Source: an uncultured Bacilli bacterium (lineage in GTDB: Bacteria > Bacillota_I > Bacilli_A > RF39 > UBA660). From it: a stretch of DNA of 36,958 nucleotides. Made by a program: the position numbers and the translations under genes. Positions 22,532-29,566 of the stretch are shown here, one piece after another. The stretch is from positions 1 through 36,958 of the forward strand of contig CANQXW010000009.1 of NCBI GenBank assembly GCA_947627925.1, given 5' to 3'. The notes below the pieces were generated by a model. It was given only the letters and a program-made list of their open reading frames with translations. It searched no databases and was not told the DNA's origin. Position 1 is the first letter of the stretch; each line of letters begins with the position of its first letter.

Positions 22532-23494
22532 ATGAAAATTGTACGACCTAGTGAATTAATTCATGATGAAAGTTTTATAAGAGAAGTTGTTGATGATGTT
22601 TGTGATGAAATAAAAATGGCACCTCAAGATAAAATAGTATTAACGGGTGGCAGAGGAATTGGCAAAAGTACCATTTTATATAATTTAGAAAATCGTGAAA
22701 TTAGTCATAAAAATCCTTTTATTTATACCCATTTTGATTCTGTTGTTAGTTTTTCACGAGTTCCTGATAATGATTTTTCTGATGAATTTCATCGTCATTA
22801 TTATGAAATAATTTTTTCTTTAAAAATTCTTAATTATTTAAAAAGAAATTATCCTTTTATTTATGATACGCATTTTAAAGGAGTCGACAGTATAGTTCGA
22901 AATTCTTATCAAGAATTAAGGAGTTTTGGAAGAAGACGCCACAATAGAAATCTTATCTATTTTAATACAGGAATATTAGTAAAAGATATTTTAGATAAAT
23001 TAAGAGAAGTTTTAAAATTAGAAACCGTCAATCTCGCTATTGATCGTTTTGATTGGACAAATGGCCGAAGCATTTATACCGAAAAATTATTAAGTGATTA
23101 TTTTCTTATGTTTGATAAAACGGTTATAACTTCCGATGATGCCACGTTTTCTGAAAGAGAAGAGGATATCGAGGCTCAAGGATTTAAAATAATTAAACCA
23201 ACTTATTCTCAAGATCTAAATTTTATCCGTTTCTTAATTAATAATAATTGTGATGATGATGTCATAAAAGCTTTATTAGGGACCATTAGTGATGAAGATT
23301 TAAAATATTTAATTACTTCTTGTAATGGCGATATTGATGCAATGTTAACTATTATAAATGAATTAGAAGGAAAATGGCATTTTTATAATGGAGGCCTTAA
23401 TGTGTCAAAAGAGTTACATGGAGAAACCGAAAGAGAATTGGGCCGCATTCGGCAAATAAAAAGTGTATCGGTTCCACCAAAATTTTATTTATAA
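22532..23494 (+). CDS. P-loop ATPase of unknown function
   Basis: Walker A G-G-R-G-I-G-K-S-T at residues 39-47 is clear, and V-N-L-A-I-D-R-F-D-W near 175 is a likely Walker B with a sensor-like T-S-D-D-A further on. The rest is AAA+/STAND-like in arrangement, with a middle insertion rich in Arg and aromatic residues (Y-Q-E-L-R-S-F-G-R-R-R-H). No fused effector, HTH or membrane domain. 320 residues. AAAGGAGAATTTAA precedes the ATG. It could be an ATPase of a small defence or partition-type module, but no partner identifies it. Confidence 0.75.
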   Translation: MKIVRPSELIHDESFIREVVDDVCDEIKMAPQDKIVLTGGRGIGKSTILYNLENREISHKNPFIYTHFDSVVSFSRVPDNDFSDEFHRHYYEIIFSLKILNYLKRNYPFIYDTHFKGVDSIVRNSYQELRSFGRRRHNRNLIYFNTGILVKDILDKLREVLKLETVNLAIDRFDWTNGRSIYTEKLLSDYFLMFDKTVITSDDATFSEREEDIEAQGFKIIKPTYSQDLNFIRFLINNNCDDDVIKALLGTISDEDLKYLITSCNGDIDAMLTIINELEGKWHFYNGGLNVSKELHGETERELGRIRQIKSVSVPPKFYL

Positions 23495-23502
23495 TAATGT
23501 TA

Positions 23503-23546
23503 AAAACCTCATTTCTTAAAAATAGAAACGAGGTTTATTTTTTTTA
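23503..23546. terminator. bidirectional terminator between ATPase gene and tRNAs
   Basis: A long stem, AAACCTC-TTTCT against AGAAA-GAGGTTT with one mismatch, is flanked by A-rich and T-rich runs. It serves the ATPase gene (+) and, read on the minus strand, the tRNA transcript. A further hairpin (AACTCGGA / TCCGAGTT, 23546-23570) lies between it and the tRNA-Leu end. Confidence 0.8.
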
Positions 23547-23579
23547 ACTCGGATTTAATAGTCCGAGTTATTTTCAATC

Positions 23580-23664
23580 TGGTGCACCTGAAGGGACTTG
23601 AACCCCCACGGATATATCCACTAGATCCTAAGTCTAGCGCGTCTACCAGTTCCGCCACAGGTGC
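23580..23664 (-). tRNA. tRNA-Leu (anticodon TAG)
   Basis: 85 nt including an encoded CCA. The acceptor GCACCTG pairs with CAGGTGC. D-arm GGCGGAACTGGTAGACGC, anticodon loop C-T-T-A-G-G-A, a long variable arm (class II, typical of Leu) and T-arm GGGGGTTCAAGTCCCTT are all present. It is downstream of the CAT tRNA in the same transcript. Confidence 0.95.
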
Positions 23665-23672
23665 ACATATAA

Positions 23673-23749
23673 TGGTGGACCTCGTAGGACTCGAACCTAC
23701 GACCGCCCGGTTATGAGCCGGATGCTCTAACCAGCTGAGCTAGAGGTCC
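23673..23749 (-). tRNA. tRNA with anticodon CAT, probably tRNA-Ile2 (lysidine-modified)
   Basis: 77 nt including encoded CCA. Acceptor GGACCTC with GAGGTCC, D-arm AGCTCAGCTGGTTAGAGC, anticodon stem CCGGC with loop C-T-C-A-T-A-A, T-arm GTAGGTTCGAGTCCTAC. The loop C-T-C-A-T-A-A and the G-G-A-C-C start recall minor tRNA-Ile(CAU), the TilS substrate, rather than elongator Met (usually T-T-C-A-T-A-C). The acceptor is fully paired and the stem lacks the three G-C pairs of initiator tRNA. Ile2 is favoured but not certain. Confidence 0.9.
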
Positions 23750-23760
23750 ATTGCTTTTTC

Positions 23761-23789
23761 ATTATACTATAATTGTTTTTAAGTTGCAA
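23761..23789 (-). promoter_or_regulatory. promoter of the tRNA operon
   Basis: On the minus strand, TTGCAA (23789-23784), 17 nt, TATAAT (23766-23761), ending 12 nt before the first tRNA base. Confidence 0.85.
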
Positions 23790-23867
23790 GTAAACATCAG
23801 TAAATTGCCAAAAATTTTTAATGAATTGTCGATATATCATATGATACAATAGAAATAGGGTGAAAAT

Positions 23868-25277
23868 ATGAAAATAGCCGTTATTAGTGATATCCATTCT
23901 AATGCTTTAGCACTTTCCTTAGCTTTAGAAGATGTTAAAAAGGAAAAGTGTGAGCAAATTTTCTTTTTAGGAGACTACCTTACTGATGGACCCAATGAAA
24001 ATGAAATCATAAATGTGATTCAAAAATATGGAACGAAAGTAATTTTAGGAAATAGAGAAAAATATTTATTAAATTATGATGCTAATCAAAAAGATTTTAA
24101 TAATTATCGGCCTATCTATTTTACTTATCATAATTTAGAGGTAGCAAATTTAAACTATTTAAAATCGCTACCTAGCCGTGAAATTGTCACAATAAATAAC
24201 TATAAAATATTACTTATTCATGGAGAAGAATATGGCCATAGTGCTAATACAATTGAAGAATTATTTGATGAATACATAGCTAAATATGATTTTGATATTT
24301 GTCTTTTTGGTCATACTCATAAATATTTTCAAAAAGAGTATCAAGGCAAATTATTTATCAATCCAGGTTCTATTGGTGTTCCGACTGATACGCCTTATTA
24401 TAAATATGTCATTCTAGATATTACGGACAAAGTAACTATTGATTTAAAAGAATTTAGAGTAAAAGATACCTATGAAGAGTTAGCTAAGGAGTATAAAAAA
24501 TCTTCTTATTATCAAGAAAATTTTTGCTGGAGTGATTTAATTTTAAGAGGTATTAAAGATGGTAAAGATTATACAACTCCTTTTATTAAAATGGTTAGGG
24601 AAAAATTACCCATGATAGATCAAAATAATCCTTTAGAATTTAACCAATTATGGCAACAATGTTATGATGAATTTATTCATAATTATAATCAAATTGATTA
24701 TGAAAAATTAGATAAATTATTTAAAGATAATCAAATATTAACTATTACTGATTTATATGATTTTTGTCATACCAAGTTAGATTATGGTTGGCTAGATATT
24801 TATGGTCATGTTCACTATAATGAAAATAATAATGAGGATTATATTTTACAAAGTCCTCTAGAACTAATGGAGTCAAGAGTAGGGATTTGCTGGGATTATA
24901 CGGAGTTATATCGGCAATTTTTTAATCGTTTAACTTTAAAAAAAGAAACATATTTGTTTTATTATGAAGTAAATTCCACCCTTTGGCCATCTCATTCAAT
25001 ATTTGTCTATTATGTAAATAAAAAAGTTTATTGGTTTGAACCGATGCTAGATACCGATGTCTTTAATTATTCAGGTATTCATGAGTACAATGATTTACCT
25101 AGCTTATTACAAGATGCTAAAAAAGCCTTTCTTAAAAATGGCGTTTTAAATGGCTTTTTACCTAAAGATATAGATTCTAAAAAACTTTCATGTTACAAAT
25201 ATCGGGAGCCTAAGTATCATTTAAATGATCAAAAATTTTATGAATATGTCCTAAAAGGAGAAAAAATAAATATCTAA
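23868..25277 (+). CDS. metallophosphoesterase fused to a transglutaminase-like domain
   Basis: Two enzymes in one 469-residue chain. N-terminal half (1-205): a YfcE-like calcineurin-type phosphoesterase with D-I-H (residues 8-10), G-D-Y (35-37), G-N-R-E, H-G-E-E-Y and G-H-T-H (about 146), all metal ligands kept. After a helical linker, the C-terminal part (about 310-410) has a papain/transglutaminase pattern: Cys in V-G-I-C-W-D-Y-T-E-L, His in P-S-H-S-I-F-V-Y-Y, and Glu in W-F-E-P-M-L as third residue. No signal peptide, so cytoplasmic. The fusion is unusual; the two active sites may act on one substrate. Domain calls are from motifs only. Confidence 0.8.
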   Translation: MKIAVISDIHSNALALSLALEDVKKEKCEQIFFLGDYLTDGPNENEIINVIQKYGTKVILGNREKYLLNYDANQKDFNNYRPIYFTYHNLEVANLNYLKSLPSREIVTINNYKILLIHGEEYGHSANTIEELFDEYIAKYDFDICLFGHTHKYFQKEYQGKLFINPGSIGVPTDTPYYKYVILDITDKVTIDLKEFRVKDTYEELAKEYKKSSYYQENFCWSDLILRGIKDGKDYTTPFIKMVREKLPMIDQNNPLEFNQLWQQCYDEFIHNYNQIDYEKLDKLFKDNQILTITDLYDFCHTKLDYGWLDIYGHVHYNENNNEDYILQSPLELMESRVGICWDYTELYRQFFNRLTLKKETYLFYYEVNSTLWPSHSIFVYYVNKKVYWFEPMLDTDVFNYSGIHEYNDLPSLLQDAKKAFLKNGVLNGFLPKDIDSKKLSCYKYREPKYHLNDQKFYEYVLKGEKINI

Positions 25278-25328
25278 ACCTTTCTTTTTCTAAAAATAAA
25301 TGGTATAAATAAAGAAGGGGGAATTATA

Positions 25329-25778
25329 ATGGGAGAATATCGAAATCAAATTGTTAGAGAAATTTTAATTAAAAGATTTTATTTAGAGAGATTGGGTTTT
25401 GACTTTATGGGCTATTCTTTTTCTTCTTTAGAAGATCTTACTTATCATCATCTTATAATTCCCCGTTGTAAGTCTGAGATTTTAGGTTATGGTAATGGTT
25501 ATTATGTATGGAATGGGGTAGTTTTAGATGGAAATACGTCTCATGATTATTTACATGTTATTGAAAGATATGATGAAGACCGCTTTTTAGCCATTAATAG
25601 TGAGTTATTAGATGAATATGTTAAAGGTTATATCAGTTTAGAAAATTTACGTAAAATTGATGATATTTTAACCTCATTTGAAGAAGAATATAAAGATAGA
25701 CGACACCATAAAAGACTGATTGTACCAGAAAAATATACGGAAAGATTATTTCGTTCTCGGTCTTTAAAAAAGAAGTAG
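25329..25778 (+). CDS. hypothetical protein, possible HNH-like nuclease fold
   Basis: 149 residues behind a strong AAGGGGG site. The stretch Y-H-H-L-I-I-P-R ... W-N-G-V-V-L-D ... S-H-D-Y-L-H-V-I-E (about 37-83) has the H-H ... N ... H-x(3)-H spacing of HNH endonucleases but lacks the usual cysteines, so this is only a candidate. The C-terminus is basic (R-R-H-H-K-R ... R-S-R-S-L-K-K-K), which would suit nucleic-acid binding. Convergent with the dCMP deaminase gene. Confidence 0.6.
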   Translation: MGEYRNQIVREILIKRFYLERLGFDFMGYSFSSLEDLTYHHLIIPRCKSEILGYGNGYYVWNGVVLDGNTSHDYLHVIERYDEDRFLAINSELLDEYVKGYISLENLRKIDDILTSFEEEYKDRRHHKRLIVPEKYTERLFRSRSLKKK

Positions 25779-25797
25779 ATTTTTTCTACTTTTTTTA
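25773..25797. terminator. bidirectional terminator
   Basis: AAGTAGA (25773-25779) and TCTACTT (25785-25791) with a T-rich loop, an A-run before and a T-run after. Shared by the convergent genes on either side. Confidence 0.85.
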
Positions 25798-26280
25798 GTA
25801 TCCTTTTATACCTTCTAAAGATTCATCATTTTTAATAAAATCTTCGACATCAATAATGGTAAAATCTTCTTTAGTATTTCTGACAACCACTTCTTTAATG
25901 CCCGCATTAATAATCATTCTTTTGCATAGAGCACAAGGTCTAGCATTAGCTACATATGATTTATCATCGTAATTAATCCCTACTAAATAAAGGGTAGAAC
26001 CAATCATTTTATTGCGCGCGGCCGAAATAATGGCGTTTTGTTCTGCATGTACACTCCGACATAATTCATAACGTTCTCCTCTTGGAATATTTAGTTTTTC
26101 TCGCGTACAATATTTTAAATCACAACAATTTTTTCGACCTCTTGGAGCTCCCACATAACCAGTTGAAATAATTTCATCATCTTTGACAATAACAGCCCCA
26201 AAATTTCTTCTTAAACAAGTGCCTCTTTCACTAACAGATTCGGCAATATCCAAATAATAATTTCTTTTATCAATTCTCAT
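25795..26280 (-). CDS. deoxycytidylate (dCMP) deaminase family protein
   Basis: Converts dCMP to dUMP for thymidylate synthesis. The zinc site is complete: H-A-E-Q-N-A-I (residues 77-83, with the proton-shuttling Glu) and P-C-A-L-C-K (about 114). R-R-N-F-G-A-V-I-V and T-G-Y-V-G-A-P-R-G are family blocks for dCMP rather than cytidine deaminases, and an extra Cys/His set (N-C-C-D ... C-T-R-E) matches the second zinc of this group. 161 residues, ATG with GTGAGGT upstream. In Bacillus this protein is called ComEB; no com genes adjoin here. Confidence 0.92.
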   Translation of the reverse strand: MRIDKRNYYLDIAESVSERGTCLRRNFGAVIVKDDEIISTGYVGAPRGRKNCCDLKYCTREKLNIPRGERYELCRSVHAEQNAIISAARNKMIGSTLYLVGINYDDKSYVANARPCALCKRMIINAGIKEVVVRNTKEDFTIIDVEDFIKNDESLEGIKGY

Positions 26281-26356
26281 AACAATACCTCACTTTTAAT
26301 TATAAAAAAAATTGTCATTTTTGTAAATGAATATTTGATTATGGGGAATAATAAAA

Positions 26357-27511
26357 ATGATGGTTATGAAAAAGGAAAGCGTTTTAAAAATTATAATCGG
26401 TATTTTAATTGTGACTAATGGACTTTTATTAGGCTTGGTTTTAACTAAAAAAGAAGAGAAAAAAGTTGATTACTGTTTTTATGAAAATAATGAAGATTAT
26501 GTTTTAATTGAAAAAAATAATTTAGGTAATAATTTAGAAAGCTATTTATATAAAGATAATAATGATAATTATTTAGGCAAAATATATGAATATGGAAGTA
26601 GTAAAGAAGTTAATATTAATGATTTAATTAAAGAAGATAAAAGAGAAGATTATGAAGATAAAGTAACTCAATTATTATATTTAAAATATCCGAAATTTGT
26701 GGCGAGTTCTTTACTAGGAGATGATGTTCAAAGAAATTATTTATTAAGAGATAATGAACTGGTTATTTATTTTAGTAATTATAATATTACGCCAGTGGTG
26801 GAAGAACTTTTATATTTAAAAATAAATTATAATGAAATTAAAGATTATGTTAATTTTACGGTTTTACTCGATAGTGACTACCAAATTGAAAGTGGTTATA
26901 ACTATACTAAATCGAAAAAAAGTGTAGCGATTAGTTTTGATGATAGTCCCAATAAGGGAAAGACTAATAAAATTTTGGAGTATTTAGAAGATAACCATTT
27001 TCATGCAACCTTTTTTGTCGTTGGGGAAAGAACAATTAATAATGAGAACTTACTTATTAGTATGAAAAATAGTGGTAATGAAATAGGTTCTCATACATAT
27101 AGTCATAGCAATATGCGAAAGATGAGTGAAGAAGCCATTATTAATGATTATGAAAAGATGAACGCTATTTATCGGAATTTATTTGCGGAAGATTTAAGTC
27201 TTATTAGACCGCCTTATGGGGCTCTTAATAAAAGTGAAGCCAGTATTTTAAATGTTTCTTTTATTATGTGGAGTTTAGATACTAATGACTGGCGTTATCG
27301 TAATAAAGATTATTTAATTAATTATGTCATGGATAATATTAAAGATGGGGATATTATTCTTTTTCATGATGCTTATGATTCTACGGTGGCTGCCATTTCT
27401 GAATTACTTCCGCTTTTATATAGTAAAGGCTATCAAGTAATGAGTGTATCCGAATTATTTAATTTAAAAGAAAAGCCATTAGAAAAGAATCAAATATATT
27501 ATAATGCTTAA
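26357..27511 (+). CDS. membrane-anchored polysaccharide deacetylase (NodB domain)
   Basis: Removes acetyl groups from peptidoglycan or another N-acetylated glycan outside the cell. An N-terminal membrane helix (about 9-28), then about 150 residues resembling the extracellular domain that precedes NodB in PdaC-like enzymes, then the NodB domain (about 190-365). All five motifs are seen: S-F-D-D-S; S-H-T-Y-S-H (metal His pair); R-P-P-Y-G; W-S-L-D-T-N-D-W; G-D-I-I-L-F-H-D. Start: ATG at 26357 with GGGGA 9 nt upstream; two further in-frame ATGs lie within the next four codons. Its stop shares TTAA with the convergent gene. Confidence 0.92.
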   Translation: MMVMKKESVLKIIIGILIVTNGLLLGLVLTKKEEKKVDYCFYENNEDYVLIEKNNLGNNLESYLYKDNNDNYLGKIYEYGSSKEVNINDLIKEDKREDYEDKVTQLLYLKYPKFVASSLLGDDVQRNYLLRDNELVIYFSNYNITPVVEELLYLKINYNEIKDYVNFTVLLDSDYQIESGYNYTKSKKSVAISFDDSPNKGKTNKILEYLEDNHFHATFFVVGERTINNENLLISMKNSGNEIGSHTYSHSNMRKMSEEAIINDYEKMNAIYRNLFAEDLSLIRPPYGALNKSEASILNVSFIMWSLDTNDWRYRNKDYLINYVMDNIKDGDIILFHDAYDSTVAAISELLPLLYSKGYQVMSVSELFNLKEKPLEKNQIYYNA

Positions 27512-27885
27512 AAAATAGCTAAATCCACCGTGGAAGAGTTGTCATCAATCTCGGTATATAAAGCTAATAATCCCGCCACGACAAAGACGATATTAGTTAT
27601 AATTCTTTCATAGGCTATTTGAATTTTTCTCGGATTTCCTCCTTGTTTAATAATCTCTAATTCTTCTTTAGCATGAGTATAGAAGTAAAAGTAGATTCCG
27701 AGAGCAACCGTTAATAAAATAATATTTATTTTGCGTCCCGTTAGTTTATCATTTAAGTTATTGGTATCTAAATATTTTTTTTCAAAACTATTTGCAATTA
27801 ACGCAAAAATTACAATAAAAAAATAAATATACCAAATAATATCTTCTTCTTCTAAATCTTTTAAACTTCTTAATTTCTCATCCAT
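27508..27885 (-). CDS. small integral membrane protein, unknown
   Basis: 125 residues with three hydrophobic segments (about 17-34, 52-68, 93-110) joined by charged loops. Not recognised. The ribosome binding site is poor. It may be cotranscribed with the small membrane protein upstream on the minus strand (27913-28200), 28 nt away. Confidence 0.65.
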   Translation of the reverse strand: MDEKLRSLKDLEEEDIIWYIYFFIVIFALIANSFEKKYLDTNNLNDKLTGRKINIILLTVALGIYFYFYTHAKEELEIIKQGGNPRKIQIAYERIITNIVFVVAGLLALYTEIDDNSSTVDLAIF

Positions 27886-27912
27886 ATTAAAATATATGAA
27901 AAAAAGAAGCCG

Positions 27913-28200
27913 CTACTTCTTTTTCTTGTTTAAATAAATACTAATTTTATCTCTTCTTATTTTAATACTACCAATTACAAAGATGATACTCGCTATTAAA
28001 AGCATTACTCCTAAGATAATTTCCCAGATATTTGTATTGGTAGCAAACATCACAATACTAAAAAGAAATCCCGCTATTCCGATTAAAAATAAACGATCTA
28101 AGCGGATTTTTAAATTCTTCCCAAATTCAGTTTGGTAAAATTCTTCTTTAGCTTTAATTTTTTCTTCTTTACTTAAAGTGGCATATTTACTTTTTAACAT
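27913..28200 (-). CDS. small membrane protein with two helices, unknown
   Basis: 95 residues: a charged helical start (S-K-E-E-K-I-K-A-K-E-E-F), two adjacent membrane helices (about 34-50 and 57-77) and a very basic end. ATG at 28200 is chosen because AGGTGA lies just upstream; a TTG at 28245 in the same frame has no such site and falls in the -35 region of the divergent yceD promoter. Confidence 0.7.
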   Translation of the reverse strand: MLKSKYATLSKEEKIKAKEEFYQTEFGKNLKIRLDRLFLIGIAGFLFSIVMFATNTNIWEIILGVMLLIASIIFVIGSIKIRRDKISIYLNKKKK

Positions 28201-28239
28201 CAAATCACCTAAATAAATATTACCATTTATTTCTTGTTC

Positions 28240-28269
28240 TTGCAATAAATAGACGAGTTATATTATAAT
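28240..28269 (+). promoter_or_regulatory. promoter of yceD-rpmF
   Basis: TTGCAA (28240-28245), 18-nt spacer, TATAAT (28264-28269), 27 nt before the start codon. Confidence 0.75.
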
Positions 28270-28296
28270 GATAAAAGATGAAAGGCCGCGATTAAG

Positions 28297-28776
28297 ATGA
28301 TTATTGATTTAGATGAATTAAATATTAAAAATCACATAGATATTAATTGTGATGTTTTGTATGAAGAGGGGATAGATAAGAGAATTAAGGGGTTAGATAA
28401 GGCCAGGGTTACGGGAGAAGTTACTAAAAATAGTAGTGGTGATATTGAACTTAATTGTCTTTTTACGGGGTCGATGTTAATTGAAGATGCGATTACTTTA
28501 GATTTAGTTCCTTATGAATTTAGAATAAATATTGAGGAAAATTTAGAAGAAATTGCCGAAAGTAATGCCGATGTTTACGAAAAAATGCAAAATACACTTG
28601 ATTTAAAAGCTATTTTATGGCAAAATATTGTATTGGAAGTCCCAATTAGTTATACTAAGGAAAAAGATGCTCACCTTAAAGGTGATGGTTGGGAATTAAA
28701 AAATGATAATATTAAGTCCTCTGGTATTGATCCAAGACTTAAGAAATTAGAAGATTTATTGAAAGGTGATGATTAG
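28297..28776 (+). CDS. yceD: YceD-family protein (DUF177)
   Basis: 159 residues, soluble and acidic, with the family features C-D-V-L-Y near 23, a central strand-rich part (V-T-G-E-V-T-K, L-N-C-L-F-T-G) and the C-terminal D-P-R-L-K-K-L-E-D-L-L. YceD is needed for normal 23S rRNA levels and large-subunit assembly in other bacteria. Its position 2 nt before rpmF is the classical arrangement and confirms the call. Confidence 0.9.
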   Translation: MIIDLDELNIKNHIDINCDVLYEEGIDKRIKGLDKARVTGEVTKNSSGDIELNCLFTGSMLIEDAITLDLVPYEFRINIEENLEEIAESNADVYEKMQNTLDLKAILWQNIVLEVPISYTKEKDAHLKGDGWELKNDNIKSSGIDPRLKKLEDLLKGDD

Positions 28777-28778
28777 TT

Positions 28779-28964
28779 ATGGCAGTTCCTTTTAGAAGAA
28801 CAAGTAAAACTAAAAAAAGAATGCGGAGAACTCATTTAAAAAAAGAAGTTGGCGCAGTTACAACTTGTGAAAAATGTGGTGCCGCAATTAGACCTCATAG
28901 AGCTTGCCCAAAATGTGGTAACTATAAAGGTGAAAACGTTTTAAAAGTTGAAGAAGAAAATTAG
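28779..28964 (+). CDS. rpmF: 50S ribosomal protein L32
   Basis: 61 residues with the L32 start M-A-V-P-F-R-R-T-S-K-T-K-K-R-M-R-R and a zinc ribbon of two C-x-x-C pairs (C-E-K-C at about 31 and C-P-K-C at about 44). The zinc-binding form is intact. Cotranscribed with yceD; terminator follows. Confidence 0.98.
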   Translation: MAVPFRRTSKTKKRMRRTHLKKEVGAVTTCEKCGAAIRPHRACPKCGNYKGENVLKVEEEN

Positions 28965-28966
28965 AA

Positions 28967-29000
28967 ACAGCCAAAAAAATTATGGTTGTTTTTTTTGACA
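28967..29000 (+). terminator. intrinsic terminator of rpmF
   Basis: AACAGCCA and TGGTTGTT (one G-U pair) form an 8-bp stem followed by TTTTTT. The T-run leads directly into the TTGACA box of the next promoter. Confidence 0.85.
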
Positions 29001-29024
29001 AGCAAGGTAATTACATGTTATAAT
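28995..29024 (+). promoter_or_regulatory. promoter of candidate antitoxin RNA 1
   Basis: A perfect TTGACA (28995-29000) and TATAAT (29019-29024) spaced 18 nt. No open reading frame with a ribosome binding site follows, so the product is likely an untranslated RNA starting near 29031. Confidence 0.8.
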
Positions 29025-29030
29025 GAATAT

Positions 29031-29139
29031 GTCAAGGAAACTTGAATACAATAAAAAAGGGAATACTTAACAGCGCCATGTTGAGTACTCGCCAAAATGG
29101 GTAGCACTTAATCTAGTTAGATTGAGCGCTTTTCTTTTA
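29031..29139 (+). ncRNA. candidate antitoxin small RNA (sRNA1)
   Basis: About 108 nt between a strong promoter and a strong terminator. Three hairpins: TCAAG-GAAA-CTTGA (29032-29045); ACTTAACA-GCGCCA-TGTTGAGT (29065-29086, one G-U); and the terminator AGCACTTAATCTA / TAGATTGAGCGCT (29103-29130, 12 bp with one mismatch) followed by TTTTCTTTT. It converges on the small toxin-like gene and ends 10 nt beyond that gene's stop, so the toxin mRNA 3' end would be antisense to it. This is the geometry of txpA/RatA- and bsrG/SR4-type loci. Confidence 0.7.
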
Positions 29140-29148
29140 CATAGAATA

Positions 29149-29232
29149 CTACATTACAAAAGTAAAAAGTAAGACTATTAGTAAAAAGATAATAAGGATA
29201 AGTGATAAGATTAAAAAATCTTTCTTATACAT
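29149..29232 (-). CDS. 27-residue hydrophobic peptide, candidate type I toxin
   Basis: A very short gene with excellent signals. AAGGAGG lies 8 nt before the ATG. The peptide starts M-Y-K-K-D-F-L and continues as one membrane helix rich in Leu/Ile to a Met end, with no further charge. Small single-helix peptides of this kind are the toxins of type I systems (Fst, TxpA, BsrG and others); it matches none of these that I can name. A minus-strand promoter lies about 65 nt upstream, and an RNA transcribed convergently covers its 3' side. Not tested; could also be a benign membrane peptide. Confidence 0.65.
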   Translation of the reverse strand: MYKKDFLILSLILIIFLLIVLLFTFVM

Positions 29233-29294
29233 ACTATCAGCCTCCTTCCTTATAGAAGTTGGCAAGCACTCGACTGCTAAGTATTCCTATTAAA

Positions 29295-29322
29295 ATTATA
29301 CCTTATTAATAGAATAAAACAA
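29295..29322 (-). promoter_or_regulatory. promoter of the toxin-like gene
   Basis: On the minus strand TATAAT (29300-29295) has TTGTTT (29322-29317) 16 nt upstream. The expected leader of about 56 nt carries GGAATACTTAGCAG, a close copy of a string in the two small RNAs, followed by CGAGTGCTTG. Confidence 0.65.
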
Positions 29323-29403
29323 GCGAACAAACGGGATTTTTAGCGATTTTAGGGAAAAAATATTTTCTTAATAGATAAAGTTTCGATATGCTATAATATT
29401 AAT

Positions 29404-29503
29404 GTTCAATGAACCTTTAATAGGGTAGATGCTTAATAGCGCAAAGTTGAGTATTCTCTAGAAATGTAGTGCTGAAATTATTTGAATTGTATGCTTTTTT
29501 TCT
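29404..29503 (+). ncRNA. paralogue of the candidate antitoxin RNA (sRNA2), no toxin gene attached
   Basis: About 100 nt. A TATAAT box at 29392-29397 precedes it (weak -35). It follows sRNA1 block by block: a small 5' hairpin (GTTC-AAT-GAAC), GCTTAATAGCGC then GTTGAGTA in place of ACTTAACAGCGC / GTTGAGTA, then GAAATGTAG and a T-rich end (GCTTTTTTT). No convergent small ORF with a ribosome binding site is present opposite it. Together with sRNA1, the toxin-like gene and two promoters it accounts for the 600-bp gap between rpmF and the 29567 gene. Confidence 0.55.
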
Positions 29504-29512
29504 GGGATAATC

Positions 29513-29540
29513 TTGACTAATTTCATATTTTAAGTATAAT
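29513..29540 (+). promoter_or_regulatory. promoter of the 29567 gene
   Basis: TTGACT (29513-29518), 16 nt, TATAAT (29535-29540), 26 nt before the start codon. Confidence 0.75.
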
Positions 29541-29566
29541 ATTTAAAACGATTAAGGGGGATTATA

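Noticed and set aside
23673-23749. CAT tRNA as initiator tRNA-fMet
   Set aside because: The acceptor is fully paired at its first base and the anticodon stem lacks three consecutive G-C pairs next to the loop.
8714-29214. Shared 15-nt string AAGTGATAAGATTAA at 8714 and 29200
   Set aside because: AT-rich and, at 29200, inside the codons of the hydrophobic peptide; a match of this length is expected by chance in 37 kb of such composition.
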